Origin: JALEFZ01 sp038527485
Lineage (GTDB): Bacteria; Bacteroidota; Bacteroidia; J057
DNA: 64,000 nucleotides
Direction: 5' to 3'
NCBI GenBank assembly: GCA_038527485.1
Contig: JBCBFT010000019.1
Span: forward strand, 1-64,000
Each line of letters opens with the position of its first letter. The stretch's first letter is position 1. The notes below the pieces were generated by a model that worked only from the letters and a program-made list of their open reading frames with translations, was not told the origin of the DNA and searched no databases. A program made the position numbers and the translations under genes. This document shows positions 17,884 to 26,174 of the stretch, piece after piece.

Positions 17884-17914
17884 TTGTAGTTACGAATAGA
17901 TTCGTATATACTTG
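17884..17914 (+). promoter_or_regulatory. Bacteroidota-type promoter (-33 TTG, -7 TATACTTG)
   Basis: TTG at 17884-17886 and TATACTTG at 17907-17914 match the TTG / TAnnTTTG consensus of the primary sigma factor of this phylum in all but one position. The spacer is 20 bp, close to the usual 19. Operator 2 lies inside the spacer and operator 3 covers the expected start point, as in a repressible promoter. Confidence 0.6.
17891..17906. promoter_or_regulatory. Operator 2 of the BlaI-like regulator (TACGAA-N4-TTCGTA)
   Basis: A perfect 16-bp dyad, TACGAATAGATTCGTA, located between the two promoter elements. Repressor bound here would block RNA polymerase directly. Confidence 0.75.
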
Positions 17915-17916
17915 TG

Positions 17917-17934
17917 TTACGAAGGCCTTCGTAA
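17917..17934. promoter_or_regulatory. Operator 3 of the BlaI-like regulator (perfect 18-bp palindrome)
   Basis: TTACGAAGGCCTTCGTAA is an uninterrupted 18-bp palindrome, 15 bp before the regulator start codon and over the expected transcription start. Its arms equal those of operator 2. Confidence 0.78.
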
Positions 17935-17949
17935 AAAAGAGTTGATGAT

Positions 17950-18324
17950 ATGAAAAAGAAACCGACCGATAGTGAACTGGAGATTTTGCAGGTGCTGTGG
18001 ACCCAAGGCTCGGCCACGGTGCGACAAGTCAATGATCAATTGAACAAGCATCGTCAAGTGGGCTACACCACGACCCTCAAAATCATGCAGATCATGTACG
18101 ATAAGAGAATGGTCTCTCGCATCAGAGAGGGAAAGACCCATATCTACCGAGCAGAAGTCGAGCAAAGTGAAGCACAAAAACACTTGATCGACAAGCTGCT
18201 GGATACTGCCTTCCAAGGCTCAGCCACACAACTGGTCATGCAAGCCCTGGGGGGAAGAGATACCTCACAGGAAGAGATTGATGAGATCCGCCGATTCCTC
18301 GACGGACTTGACGATGAAGAGTAA
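17950..18324 (+). CDS. BlaI/MecI/CopY-family transcriptional repressor
   Basis: The 124-aa protein is a winged-helix repressor of the penicillinase repressor family: PTDSELEILQVLW at the N-terminus, the recognition-helix region GYTTTLKIMQIMYDK and the wing REGKTHIYRAEV, then a helical dimerization tail (EAQKHLIDKLLDTAF). Family members bind dyads as dimers and are cut by a partner M56 metalloprotease on signal, which releases the promoter. That partner is the next gene (143 bp downstream), and three dyads precede this gene, so the circuit is complete. No beta-lactamase gene is adjacent, so the signal need not be an antibiotic. Confidence 0.93.
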   Translation: MKKKPTDSELEILQVLWTQGSATVRQVNDQLNKHRQVGYTTTLKIMQIMYDKRMVSRIREGKTHIYRAEVEQSEAQKHLIDKLLDTAFQGSATQLVMQALGGRDTSQEEIDEIRRFLDGLDDEE

Positions 18325-18467
18325 ACAGTGTCATTTTTCATGGTTCATTGTTCAGGTACGATGGCCGGAGAAATGATGTAGCAAAGCGTCTGGTCGCATG
18401 GCCTCCCGTTGTCCTCAGTACTTCTGAACATCCTTCCACTTTCATTTTTTAAATCACCCACAATTCT

Positions 18468-20939
18468 ATGGATTCCCTCGAAATTTTAGCTGAAGCTTTT
18501 GGTTGGACCCTCCTGCATTCCCTTTGGATGGGCGTGGCCATCGCAGCTGTACTGGCCCTTATTCTCAACATTGCTCGTCCCCAAAAAGCACAAGTACGCT
18601 ATGGGATGGCTATGGGGGCCCTGCTGATCATGGTCCTGGGGACTGCGCTCGTATTTTGGCAATCTTATGATAGGGTGCATGAGCAGAGAAAGGAAGAATT
18701 CCACCTGAGTATGGTCTCTGAAGCACCCGAAATTGACGAACGATGGCTCGACGAGTCCCCGCCTGTCTCTGAGGAGATATCCGAGGAATGGTTTGAAACA
18801 TCTGCGACCAATGAATTTGGTGATTCAGAATTTGTCATGGAAGAAGAGGGGGTAACGCTCATGGACTTTTTTCGAGACATGCGTCCCTATATGCCCTGGC
18901 TGACATGGCTATGGCTCGTGGGATTCGCATTCTTCTCCTTGAAGTGGATCATCAACTATCTCTACATCCAGAACCTGCGGTTTCGCCATACCAAGCCCAT
19001 GGAATTTGAATGGCAAAATCGCCTCAATCGCATGGCACGCAAGATCGGTATCCGAGATACGCTCCTGATGTTGGAGTCCCAGAAGATCATTTCACCTTTG
19101 GTTTTAGGTCATTTTAAGCCTGTCGTACTTTTTCCTGTAGGGCTGCTGACGAGCATGACGCCCGAGCAAGTAGAAGCTGTACTGGCACATGAGCTTTCGC
19201 ACATCATCCGCAACGATTTCATGGTCAATCTGATCCAGACCATCATCGAATCGCTCTTTTTCTATCATCCTGCCATCTGGTGGATCTCTTCTCAGGTTCG
19301 TGTCGAGCGCGAACACTGCTGTGATGACATGGCAGTCGAGATCCTACAAGACAAGAAAAATTATGCCGAGGCATTGACCCTCGTCGCAACTTATAGCTTA
19401 CGTAAACCCCAACTCGCAATGGGCATGCAAGGAAATAAAAAACATCTTTTACATCGTATCAAGCGTCTGTTCAAGCCAGGCTTCGAACCTGGACGCATCA
19501 CCGCTAAGGCTGTATTTGGCCTTTTGATCCTCACGAGTTTCAGCGGACTCGCTTTTGTTTCGCCAGAAGCTGCGCAGACTGTCAGCCCGCGCAATTGGGC
19601 CGCAACCTTTGACACTCCTGTACCGATTCTACCAGATTGGATGGTCGGGATGGATGAGAGTTTTGAAACCCCTGAAATTGCTAGTGAAGAATTGAGTGCT
19701 TCAGAGGAAATCGTGGAATTGGAACCCATGGGTGATCATTTCTTTGAAGGAAGTCTAGCTTTAGTAGATACGCCTCCTTTGCCTCCGCTCCCTCCGCTTC
19801 CTCCTACACGTAGTGGGCGCATCGTGATCCCCGATCTCCCCAATATCCAGGTTCCTGCTCCTGCCGTTCCAGATGTACCCCCTCCGCCAGCTCCTCCTAT
19901 TGCGTTCAGATACTTTGAGGGAATGACAGAAGCAGAAATTGAGGAGCAGCTTTCAGAATTTGAAGGGACAATTGAAGCATATGAGGAAGATGTAGACGCT
20001 TGGGCTGATGAATATGGCGAGCAATGGGAAGCGTATGCAGAAGCATGGGAAGAGTGGGGAGAGAAGTTTGGAGAAAAGTACGATAAAGAGTTTGGGGATG
20101 AATTTGGAGAAGAGTTTGGGGAACAACTGGCAAAGGATCTTACATACAAGCTTGAGTTGGACATGGAAAACTTTGAGGTAAATGTGGAGGCTTGGGCAGA
20201 AAAACTGGAGGTTTGGGCTGAGCAGTGGGAGTCATGGGCTGAAGCAATAGAAGAGCAGGAAGAAGGTCACCACAACTGGAATAGATATCAGAAGTCACAG
20301 GAAGCTCATGCTCGACAAAAAGAGGCTAGCGCCCGCGCACAAGAGTTGCAGGCACGTGAGCGAGAGCTTGAAGCACGCCAGAGAGAGCTCGAAGCAAGAG
20401 TGCGTGACATGCAACGCCGTCAGGAGGAGTTTGCGCGCGCCCAGCGTCAAGCACAACCTGTTCAGGCAGATGCTGAACGCATAGAAGAAGCCCTCCGTGC
20501 AAAGGAAAGAGAACTGAGGGAAATGGAAATCAGACTGCGCGAGCAAGAAGTCGTGGCTGAGCAACGCCGTCAGGAGCGTCAGCGGGAGGAACGTGTAAGA
20601 GAACCCGTCTATGATGAGAACTTGAGTCGAGAGGAGCAGATTGTTCGTGAGGCAGAGAGAGAGCTAGACAATCTCACGGCTAGAGACTGCAACTGTGCCG
20701 CCAATGGCGAAAGAAGAATCTCGGTAAACTCCAATGTCAATAGTCGCTCTTTCAGCAGCAAGCTGCGCCGCTCTCTAAGAAACGATGGCCTTATCGGAGA
20801 CGATGCGCGTGGATTTTCTTTCTGCATAGACGAGCAAAACATGCATGTAAATGGTGTGCGTGTGTCCGACCGTATTCATGAACGCTACCTGCAACGCATG
20901 GAGGAATGGGGACAGGACATAGGCGATGGTGCTTATTAA
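18468..20939 (+). CDS. BlaR1/MecR1-like M56 membrane metalloprotease with unusual Pro-rich, Trp/Glu-rich and coiled-coil tail
   Basis: The 823-aa protein has membrane segments near residues 15-35, 45-65 and 143-165, the zinc site H241-E-L-S-H245 with a further E-H-C-C-D-D region near 281-287, and a last membrane segment near 345-365. This matches the M56 peptidase domain that cuts BlaI-type repressors, one of which is encoded just upstream. The part after residue 365 does not resemble the penicillin-binding sensor of BlaR1. It holds a Pro-rich segment (436-477), a Trp/Glu/Phe-rich acidic stretch (490-600; GEKFGEKYDKEFGDEFGEE), an Arg/Glu coiled coil (about 610-740) and a short Cys-containing end. 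The signal sensed is unknown. Confidence 0.88.
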   Translation: MDSLEILAEAFGWTLLHSLWMGVAIAAVLALILNIARPQKAQVRYGMAMGALLIMVLGTALVFWQSYDRVHEQRKEEFHLSMVSEAPEIDERWLDESPPVSEEISEEWFETSATNEFGDSEFVMEEEGVTLMDFFRDMRPYMPWLTWLWLVGFAFFSLKWIINYLYIQNLRFRHTKPMEFEWQNRLNRMARKIGIRDTLLMLESQKIISPLVLGHFKPVVLFPVGLLTSMTPEQVEAVLAHELSHIIRNDFMVNLIQTIIESLFFYHPAIWWISSQVRVEREHCCDDMAVEILQDKKNYAEALTLVATYSLRKPQLAMGMQGNKKHLLHRIKRLFKPGFEPGRITAKAVFGLLILTSFSGLAFVSPEAAQTVSPRNWAATFDTPVPILPDWMVGMDESFETPEIASEELSASEEIVELEPMGDHFFEGSLALVDTPPLPPLPPLPPTRSGRIVIPDLPNIQVPAPAVPDVPPPPAPPIAFRYFEGMTEAEIEEQLSEFEGTIEAYEEDVDAWADEYGEQWEAYAEAWEEWGEKFGEKYDKEFGDEFGEEFGEQLAKDLTYKLELDMENFEVNVEAWAEKLEVWAEQWESWAEAIEEQEEGHHNWNRYQKSQEAHARQKEASARAQELQARERELEARQRELEARVRDMQRRQEEFARAQRQAQPVQADAERIEEALRAKERELREMEIRLREQEVVAEQRRQERQREERVREPVYDENLSREEQIVREAERELDNLTARDCNCAANGERRISVNSNVNSRSFSSKLRRSLRNDGLIGDDARGFSFCIDEQNMHVNGVRVSDRIHERYLQRMEEWGQDIGDGAY

Positions 20940-20944
20940 ATGAC

Positions 20945-20986
20945 ATTCATCGTAGAGACGCGATTCATCACGTCTCTACGATGAAT
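20945..20986. repeat. Palindromic intergenic element, perfect 16-bp inverted repeat
   Basis: ATTCATCGTAGAGACG and its exact reverse complement flank a 10-nt loop; partial echoes of the arm follow (TGTCTCTACCAT). No T-run follows, but the hairpin could still stabilise or end the M56 transcript, whose stop codon is 5 bp upstream. The form is that of short dispersed palindromes (REP-like); copies elsewhere in the genome are expected but cannot be checked here. Confidence 0.75.
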
Positions 20987-21077
20987 CATGTCTCTACCAT
21001 AAATTCTTGTAGGTATCTATATAGATCCATAGCTTTGATGCTGAGGTGAGCAAATACTGCTTGCCTCATTGCTAAAA

Positions 21078-22433
21078 ATGACTACCTACATGAAACAAAT
21101 CCTATTGATAGGGGCGGGACGCTCCGCCACCGTATTGATTGATTACTTGCTCGCGCTTTGTCCTCAGGAGAATTGGTTTCTCACCGTCGGGGACCTTTCC
21201 CAGTCTCTGGCTCAAGCCAAAATCAAGGGCTCACCCCACGCCCGTGCCATCCAATTCAACGTCAACAACGAAGCCCAACTTGCGCAAGAAGTGACCCGTG
21301 CAGATCTGGTGATTTCGATGCTCCCTGCAAGGTTTCACCATCTCCCTGCGACACTTTGTGTCCAGTTTCGGAAACCCATGATTACGGCCTCCTATGTCAG
21401 TCCCGAAGTACGGAAGCTAGACTGGGATGCCAAAAAGCAAGGCGTGATGCTACTCATGGAGTGCGGACTAGACCCAGGGATTGATCATATGTCAGGGATG
21501 AAAGTCTTGGATCGAATTCGAGATAAAGGCTATGAACTGACAGGTTTTGAGACATTTACAGGGGGACTGATCGCGCCTGAGTCTTCGATGGATAATCCTT
21601 GGCGATACAAGTTTACCTGGAACCCTCGCAATGTGGTACTCGCAGGGCAGGGCATCGTGAAGTTTATCCAAGAAAGCCGTTATAAATTCATTCCTTATCA
21701 TCGCCTCTTTCGTCGCACGGAGCAGATTTTTATTCCTGGTCATGGCTACTTTGAGGGCTATGCCAATCGCGATTCTCTGAAGTATCTCGATGTGTACAAT
21801 CTTCATGGCATTCGGACGCTGTATCGTGGGACTTTGCGTCGTCCAGGTTATTCCCAGGCTTGGGATGCCTTTATTCAGCTCGGTGCGACCGATGATACCT
21901 ACCAGATGGAAGGTGTAGACAAGATGACCCATCGTCAGTTCATCAATTCCTTTCTCTCCTACGATCCCCACAACTCCATTGAGCTGAAATTGGCACACTA
22001 TCTCAAACTAGATCTGGATGGTACGGTGATGCATAAGTTTAATTGGTTGGGCATGTTTGACGATGAACTCGTAGGATTGAATAAGGGGACCCCTGCTCAG
22101 ATCCTAGAGCATATTCTGAAGAAAAAATGGGCTATGCAGCCTGATGATAAGGACCAGATTGTGATGTACCACAAGTTTGAGTTCAAAGAGGGGGAGATGC
22201 ATCGAGAGTTGCAGTCCTATATGGTCCTGACAGGAGAGAATGCAGAGCAAACGGCAATGTCGCAGACGGTGGGGCTGCCATTAGGTATTGCAGCGAAGCT
22301 CATGCTTCAAGGAAAACTCCACCTCCCTGGGGTACAGATTCCCGTCAAAAGAGAGATTTACAATCCGATCCTAGAGGAGCTAGCCCAGCATGGGATTGAG
22401 TTTGTAGAGCGAGAAGTAGAAATTGCTAGCTAA
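21078..22433 (+). CDS. Saccharopine dehydrogenase-family oxidoreductase
   Basis: The product (451 aa from the ATG at 21078, 447 from the ATG at 21090) has an N-terminal Rossmann fold (ILLIGAGRSATVLIDYLL), a second part with MLPARFHH and ECGLDPGIDHMSG, typical of the saccharopine dehydrogenase/reductase family, and the C-terminal substrate domain. The enzyme would reduce or oxidise a lysine-derived (saccharopine-like) or similar amino-acid substrate with NAD(P). The later start begins exactly at MKQILLIGAG, the usual family N-terminus, so it may be the real one. No other lysine-pathway gene is adjacent. Confidence 0.87.
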   Translation: MTTYMKQILLIGAGRSATVLIDYLLALCPQENWFLTVGDLSQSLAQAKIKGSPHARAIQFNVNNEAQLAQEVTRADLVISMLPARFHHLPATLCVQFRKPMITASYVSPEVRKLDWDAKKQGVMLLMECGLDPGIDHMSGMKVLDRIRDKGYELTGFETFTGGLIAPESSMDNPWRYKFTWNPRNVVLAGQGIVKFIQESRYKFIPYHRLFRRTEQIFIPGHGYFEGYANRDSLKYLDVYNLHGIRTLYRGTLRRPGYSQAWDAFIQLGATDDTYQMEGVDKMTHRQFINSFLSYDPHNSIELKLAHYLKLDLDGTVMHKFNWLGMFDDELVGLNKGTPAQILEHILKKKWAMQPDDKDQIVMYHKFEFKEGEMHRELQSYMVLTGENAEQTAMSQTVGLPLGIAAKLMLQGKLHLPGVQIPVKREIYNPILEELAQHGIEFVEREVEIAS

Positions 22434-22586
22434 ATATTATTTGTTAAGGCTGTGATGATGAAGTGTTTATTGGTGGATAAATGAAATAATCAGTAAGAAT
22501 TAATAATTCCTTAACGCGAAAATTAGCACAATCGGAGGTTTTTTCAGTTATAACTCTAGGTAAAAATATATCCAGAGCCCAAACGT

Positions 22587-24317
22587 ATGAACCCTCTAGC
22601 TACAGCACCTCTGAGGAAACTAATTTTCCTCATGTGCTTATCTGTATGTGTGATTCCTGAGATTCAAGGACAGGCTACACAGTTGATATTCAATGATGTA
22701 CCTATCAATGCTGGCCTCAATCTTCCAGTTTATATTGATGTATGTGCAGCAGATGGTAGCAATGTGATCGATCCTACCTATACCACACCTATTGAAGTGC
22801 AGAATAATGGAGGAACATTGGTTATTGTAGAACCTAGCTTTTCTGAGATTCCCGACGATGGATGTGTAAGATTCAAAATCACGCCTTTCTTTTCTGGTGT
22901 ACTCAATCTTCGTTTCACCAGCGGGACTTTTGCCGACATCTCGACAGGACCGATCACGGTCAGCAACTATGACATCCCGACGACCGAGTTTGTGGGAGAG
23001 ATATTCAATGACCCCACCAATGTGGCCGCCCAGCGTGCCCTGGCAGATACGCTAAACGATGCCTGGGAACGCAGAATAGGGGACAGTTGCAATAATGTGA
23101 CGCCCTTCTCCTTTGAGCCTGTATTTGGAGATATGACCTACGATGGCACCGCTGGAGTAGGGACGATTACCAATCTGTTTGAGCTGATTCCTGGTACGGC
23201 AGGACAACCTTACACAGGTACTGTAGAGTTTAGGGTAGTCAATATGAAGGGACCTGATGAAGCGCCGATCCAAGGAGAGCCTCAGGTAGGAGGAATGACA
23301 TTTCTTTCTGGAAGTAACTTCCTTCAGGATAGTGCCCCCATGCCGCTGTCACTCATTCCGACCAATAACACACGATTCACGGAGATTACAGGAGACTTTA
23401 ACTCACAAAATGGCATTCGTTTTTCCTTTAATCCTCCCATCAATCAGTTTGGGGCATGGTTTGGCGATGTCGAATCTAATATTGGGGGCAACACGCCTGG
23501 CGAACTGGTACTTTTTTATGACGATGTAGAGTTAAAGCGGGAAGATATTCCCACACGTAGTTCAGCCTTGCAACAGTCCAATGCACCTCAGGACTGCGGT
23601 GATTATCCAGGATGCGGAAACGAAGGAACCATCTGGATCGAATATTATGGCGCGCCTGTAACAGATATGCTGGTGATTGTGGGGGATGACAATACATCAG
23701 GATTGGGGGGCTTTGGTGGAACCGAGCACTTGAGTTTTGTCGGACCTACCATCGGTGGTAGCTGTTTGAATGCGGCGCTGGATATCCTGGATCTCGCATT
23801 ATCTGGTGAATATGCAGATGGAAAAATCGGACTCAATTGGTCCTACGCAGAAGAAACGACCCATATGATCTACCAGATTGAGCAGAGTCGAGATGGCCAA
23901 AACTTTATCCCTCTAGATCTTGTGAGAGCCAATCGATCACCCCAATATTTCTATTCAACTTCCCAAGAAAAAATAGGGACCCACTATTATCGTTTGAGGC
24001 TAAGAGATATGACGGGAAATGTGGGATTCTCCTCAACAATTAGGATTGAGGTGCAGCCTGGAGTGAAGTTATCTTTCTCAGGTCTAGCCTATGTGAACGG
24101 ACGAGAGTTGACCGCCCGTGTTTCTTCCCCCACACAAGGCATGGGTAGTTGTTTATTGATGGACATTCATGGGAGAAAGGTGTACCAGACATCTATGGAG
24201 ATGCAGGTAGGTTTTCAGGAACTGTCTATGCAGTTACCGCCTTTGGCATCGGGTCCGCATATTTTGCTGATCAAGCAGGGGGGAGATATGATTCGCCAAA
24301 AGATGGTGGTGAGGTAG
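22587..24317 (+). CDS. Secreted protein with type IX secretion C-terminal sorting domain
   Basis: The 576-aa protein has a signal peptide (cleavage near EIQGQ, residue 29), a beta-rich central region (about 30-400) with no recognised catalytic motif, and a C-terminal domain of about 90 residues ending in LASGPHILLIKQGG and KMVVR, the form of a type A sorting domain. A fibronectin-like segment precedes it (IGLNWSYAEETTHMIYQIEQ, HYYRLRLRDMTG). Such proteins cross the outer membrane through the type IX system and are bound to the surface or released. It is a single-gene unit. Confidence 0.82.
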   Translation: MNPLATAPLRKLIFLMCLSVCVIPEIQGQATQLIFNDVPINAGLNLPVYIDVCAADGSNVIDPTYTTPIEVQNNGGTLVIVEPSFSEIPDDGCVRFKITPFFSGVLNLRFTSGTFADISTGPITVSNYDIPTTEFVGEIFNDPTNVAAQRALADTLNDAWERRIGDSCNNVTPFSFEPVFGDMTYDGTAGVGTITNLFELIPGTAGQPYTGTVEFRVVNMKGPDEAPIQGEPQVGGMTFLSGSNFLQDSAPMPLSLIPTNNTRFTEITGDFNSQNGIRFSFNPPINQFGAWFGDVESNIGGNTPGELVLFYDDVELKREDIPTRSSALQQSNAPQDCGDYPGCGNEGTIWIEYYGAPVTDMLVIVGDDNTSGLGGFGGTEHLSFVGPTIGGSCLNAALDILDLALSGEYADGKIGLNWSYAEETTHMIYQIEQSRDGQNFIPLDLVRANRSPQYFYSTSQEKIGTHYYRLRLRDMTGNVGFSSTIRIEVQPGVKLSFSGLAYVNGRELTARVSSPTQGMGSCLLMDIHGRKVYQTSMEMQVGFQELSMQLPPLASGPHILLIKQGGDMIRQKMVVR

Positions 24318-24508
24318 CTGATCGCGCAGTGTAAGCACTTCTCTTGCCTGCGATGCATCGAATGGGTCCCCTTCAGTTTACAACTGAGACTAAACATATG
24401 CTCCAGATACAATCTAGAGGTGGCAGTGTGGAAAAAGCGTGAGTAAAAAGAAGTAAAATTTAATCTGTATAATAGCCAGGAGATACTGCATTGATAATTT
24501 TACAGATC

Positions 24509-24976
24509 ATGAGAAATTTCCTAACGCTTCTAATTTTATCCGTACTTACATTCCTTACGGCTTGTCAGCAGCCTCCGCAAGAACAAAGACTTACTGTCGA
24601 ATACTACAACTCCCCAGTAAATGCCGCGCGAAATGTACCTTACTCAGAAGCTGTCAAAGTGGGTCAGACCCTTTACCTCGCAGGTAAGCTCGGGATGAAA
24701 GATGGCAAACTGGCGGAAGGGGGCATTCAGGGAGAAACAAAGCAAGCGATGGAAAACATCCAAGCTGTCCTCAGTCAGTACGGAGCTTCTATGGATGACA
24801 TTGTGAAAGTGACCGTATTTTTGGCGGATATGGGAGAATGGGGCGCGATGAATGAAGTCTACAAAACTTTTTTCGTGGATCATTTTCCTGCAAGATCAGC
24901 CGTAGGAGTGGACAGTCTCGCGCGTGGGGCAAGGCTAGAGATTGAGTGTATTGCGGTATTGCCCCAAACAAAATAA
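24509..24976 (+). CDS. RidA/YjgF-family protein with a lipoprotein signal peptide
   Basis: The 155-aa product begins with a lipoprotein signal (lipobox LTAC, Cys18), then a complete RidA domain: APYSEAVKVG-like start (here VPYSEAVKVGQTLYLAG), VKVTVFLADM, FPARSAVGVDSLARGARLEIECIAV. The Arg that binds the carboxylate (in PARSAV) and the Glu of EIEC are kept. Cytosolic RidA removes reactive enamine/imine intermediates; here the same fold is placed outside the cytoplasm, where its role is unknown. The ATG at 24509 was chosen since it starts the signal peptide; an upstream start at 24491 would add six residues. Confidence 0.88.
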   Translation: MRNFLTLLILSVLTFLTACQQPPQEQRLTVEYYNSPVNAARNVPYSEAVKVGQTLYLAGKLGMKDGKLAEGGIQGETKQAMENIQAVLSQYGASMDDIVKVTVFLADMGEWGAMNEVYKTFFVDHFPARSAVGVDSLARGARLEIECIAVLPQTK

Positions 24977-25041
24977 GCGAGTCGAGTACCTGTAACTTAT
25001 GCCATGATTGAGCTTATGCTTTCAAAAGCTTCCGTTTAATC

Positions 25042-25809
25042 ATGAAATATATTCTCTCCTTCCTGCTGCTTTGGCTATCTGTCATGTGGCTTGCTGCACA
25101 GACGCGCACAGTCCATGTCATGGTCGCCCTTTGTGACAACGAAACCCAAGGCATCGTCCCTGTACCTGCATCCATAGGCAAGGGGGACGATCCTGATCGC
25201 AATTTGTATTGGGGAGCGGGTTATGGGGTGAAGACCTTTTTCGATAAGAAAACGACGGATTGGGTCCTGATAAAGAAGCTCGAATCAGATTACAGCTTTA
25301 TACTAGACAGGCGTCTGTTTAAGCATCGAACCCAAGACGTATATATGTTGGCAGAGGCTTATCATGGGGGCCATATGAAAGATTGTCTGGAGGACTTCCT
25401 CCATGCGGCGGATGGGCAGGGAGCAGTCGTGGAATGCACATCAGATGGTGAGAAGCTGTATTTTGGAGGAAAGGCGAACGTGCTGAGTTTTATTGGGCAC
25501 AATGGGCTAATGGATGTACAGCCCGATGTCAGTTTTCGAGAAGCCAAAACCCTGCGCCCTAAAGTGATCATTTTGGGTTGCTACAGCAAGATGTATTTTG
25601 AACCCTACATCCAACAGGCACATACGAAGGCACTCTTGTGGACGACACACCTCATGGCGCCCGAAGCCTACACCCTCAAAGCCGCGCTAGACGGTTGGAT
25701 GCGAGAAGAATCTGGTCAACAGATCCGCGAGCGCGCAGCCCAGGCATACCATCAGTATCAAAAATGTGGGATCAGAGGCGCGCGGAATTTATTTGCTACA
25801 GGAATGTAG
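25042..25809 (+). CDS. Exported protein with a clan CD peptidase-like His/Cys pattern, function unknown
   Basis: The 255-aa product has a signal peptide (cleavage after LAAQ, residue 20). Two short motifs stand out: a hydrophobic strand ending in His (VLSFIGHNG, H153) and, 27 residues later, a hydrophobic strand ending in Gly-Cys (VIILGCYS, C180). Clan CD peptidases (caspases, gingipains, clostripain, CHAT) carry their catalytic His and Cys at the ends of two such strands. The His is followed by Asn-Gly rather than directly by Gly, so this is suggestive only. A conserved-looking AYHGGHMKDCLED precedes. It lies 65 bp after the RidA lipoprotein gene on the same strand. Confidence 0.7.
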   Translation: MKYILSFLLLWLSVMWLAAQTRTVHVMVALCDNETQGIVPVPASIGKGDDPDRNLYWGAGYGVKTFFDKKTTDWVLIKKLESDYSFILDRRLFKHRTQDVYMLAEAYHGGHMKDCLEDFLHAADGQGAVVECTSDGEKLYFGGKANVLSFIGHNGLMDVQPDVSFREAKTLRPKVIILGCYSKMYFEPYIQQAHTKALLWTTHLMAPEAYTLKAALDGWMREESGQQIRERAAQAYHQYQKCGIRGARNLFATGM

Positions 25810-25877
25810 GAATTAAAGGGCATGTTAATGTTGGGGTTAATGGAAATAAAGATAATACAAATAAGTCTTACTACTTC

Positions 25878-26174
25878 TTACACGCCTGAAGTAGAGAGAT
25901 GAGATGGTAACCATATTTGATCGTTCAGTCCATAAAAATCAATAGGTTCGATAAGTAAGAGTTTCAGATGTGTATCTACTACTCTTGTCTGGGTGCCTTT
26001 CGCTATGGGGAAGCCCCTACAAAAGGCATCATAAAATTTTCCTTCAATTTCGACTCTTCCCATCATGCAGATTCTGGTAATGGAGATTCCTACTTTTCCG
26101 ATAAGACTAACTATTTCTTGATTTGTGTGGCCGTTCATTGAGTCGCGATATTTTTTTTGCCAAAAGAATCTCAT
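25878..26174 (-). CDS. Small NfeD C-terminal (OB-fold) domain protein
   Basis: The 98-aa product has an OB-like core that resembles the C-terminal domain of NfeD: SLIGKVGISITRI, GRVEIEGKFYDAF and KGTQTRVVDTHLKLLLIEPI. NfeD proteins usually carry membrane helices or a ClpP-like domain before this part and work with SPFH (stomatin) partners; here the domain stands alone, with no membrane segment and no SPFH neighbour. The gene is in opposite orientation to its neighbours. It may be a remnant or a stand-alone domain. Confidence 0.7.
   Translation of the reverse strand: MRFFWQKKYRDSMNGHTNQEIVSLIGKVGISITRICMMGRVEIEGKFYDAFCRGFPIAKGTQTRVVDTHLKLLLIEPIDFYGLNDQIWLPSHLSTSGV

Larger units (their letters stand above)
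17622..17949. other. Intergenic region with a 19-bp repeat, a hairpin and the operators of the BlaI-like gene
   Basis: The 328-bp region has two parts. The left part holds two near-identical 19-bp direct repeats (CGCTCCCGTTGGTGCTCCT at 17647-17665 and its 18/19 match at 17801-17819). The second copy lies in a hairpin whose arms are ACTAAC (17793-17798) and GTTAGT (17808-17813). The right part holds three 16-bp palindromes and a promoter, listed separately. Confidence 0.7.

Noticed and set aside
19736..20164. Long Ser-rich frame on the minus strand inside the M56 gene
   Set aside because: It is the antisense reading of the Glu/Trp-rich region; the composition is a by-product of GAA/GAG codons on the other strand, and no start signal or family is seen.
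17950..20939. Antibiotic-resistance bla operon
   Set aside because: A BlaI and an M56 gene are present, but no beta-lactamase or penicillin-binding gene is next to them, and the M56 protein has no penicillin-binding domain. The serine hydrolase at the left edge is 16 kb away.
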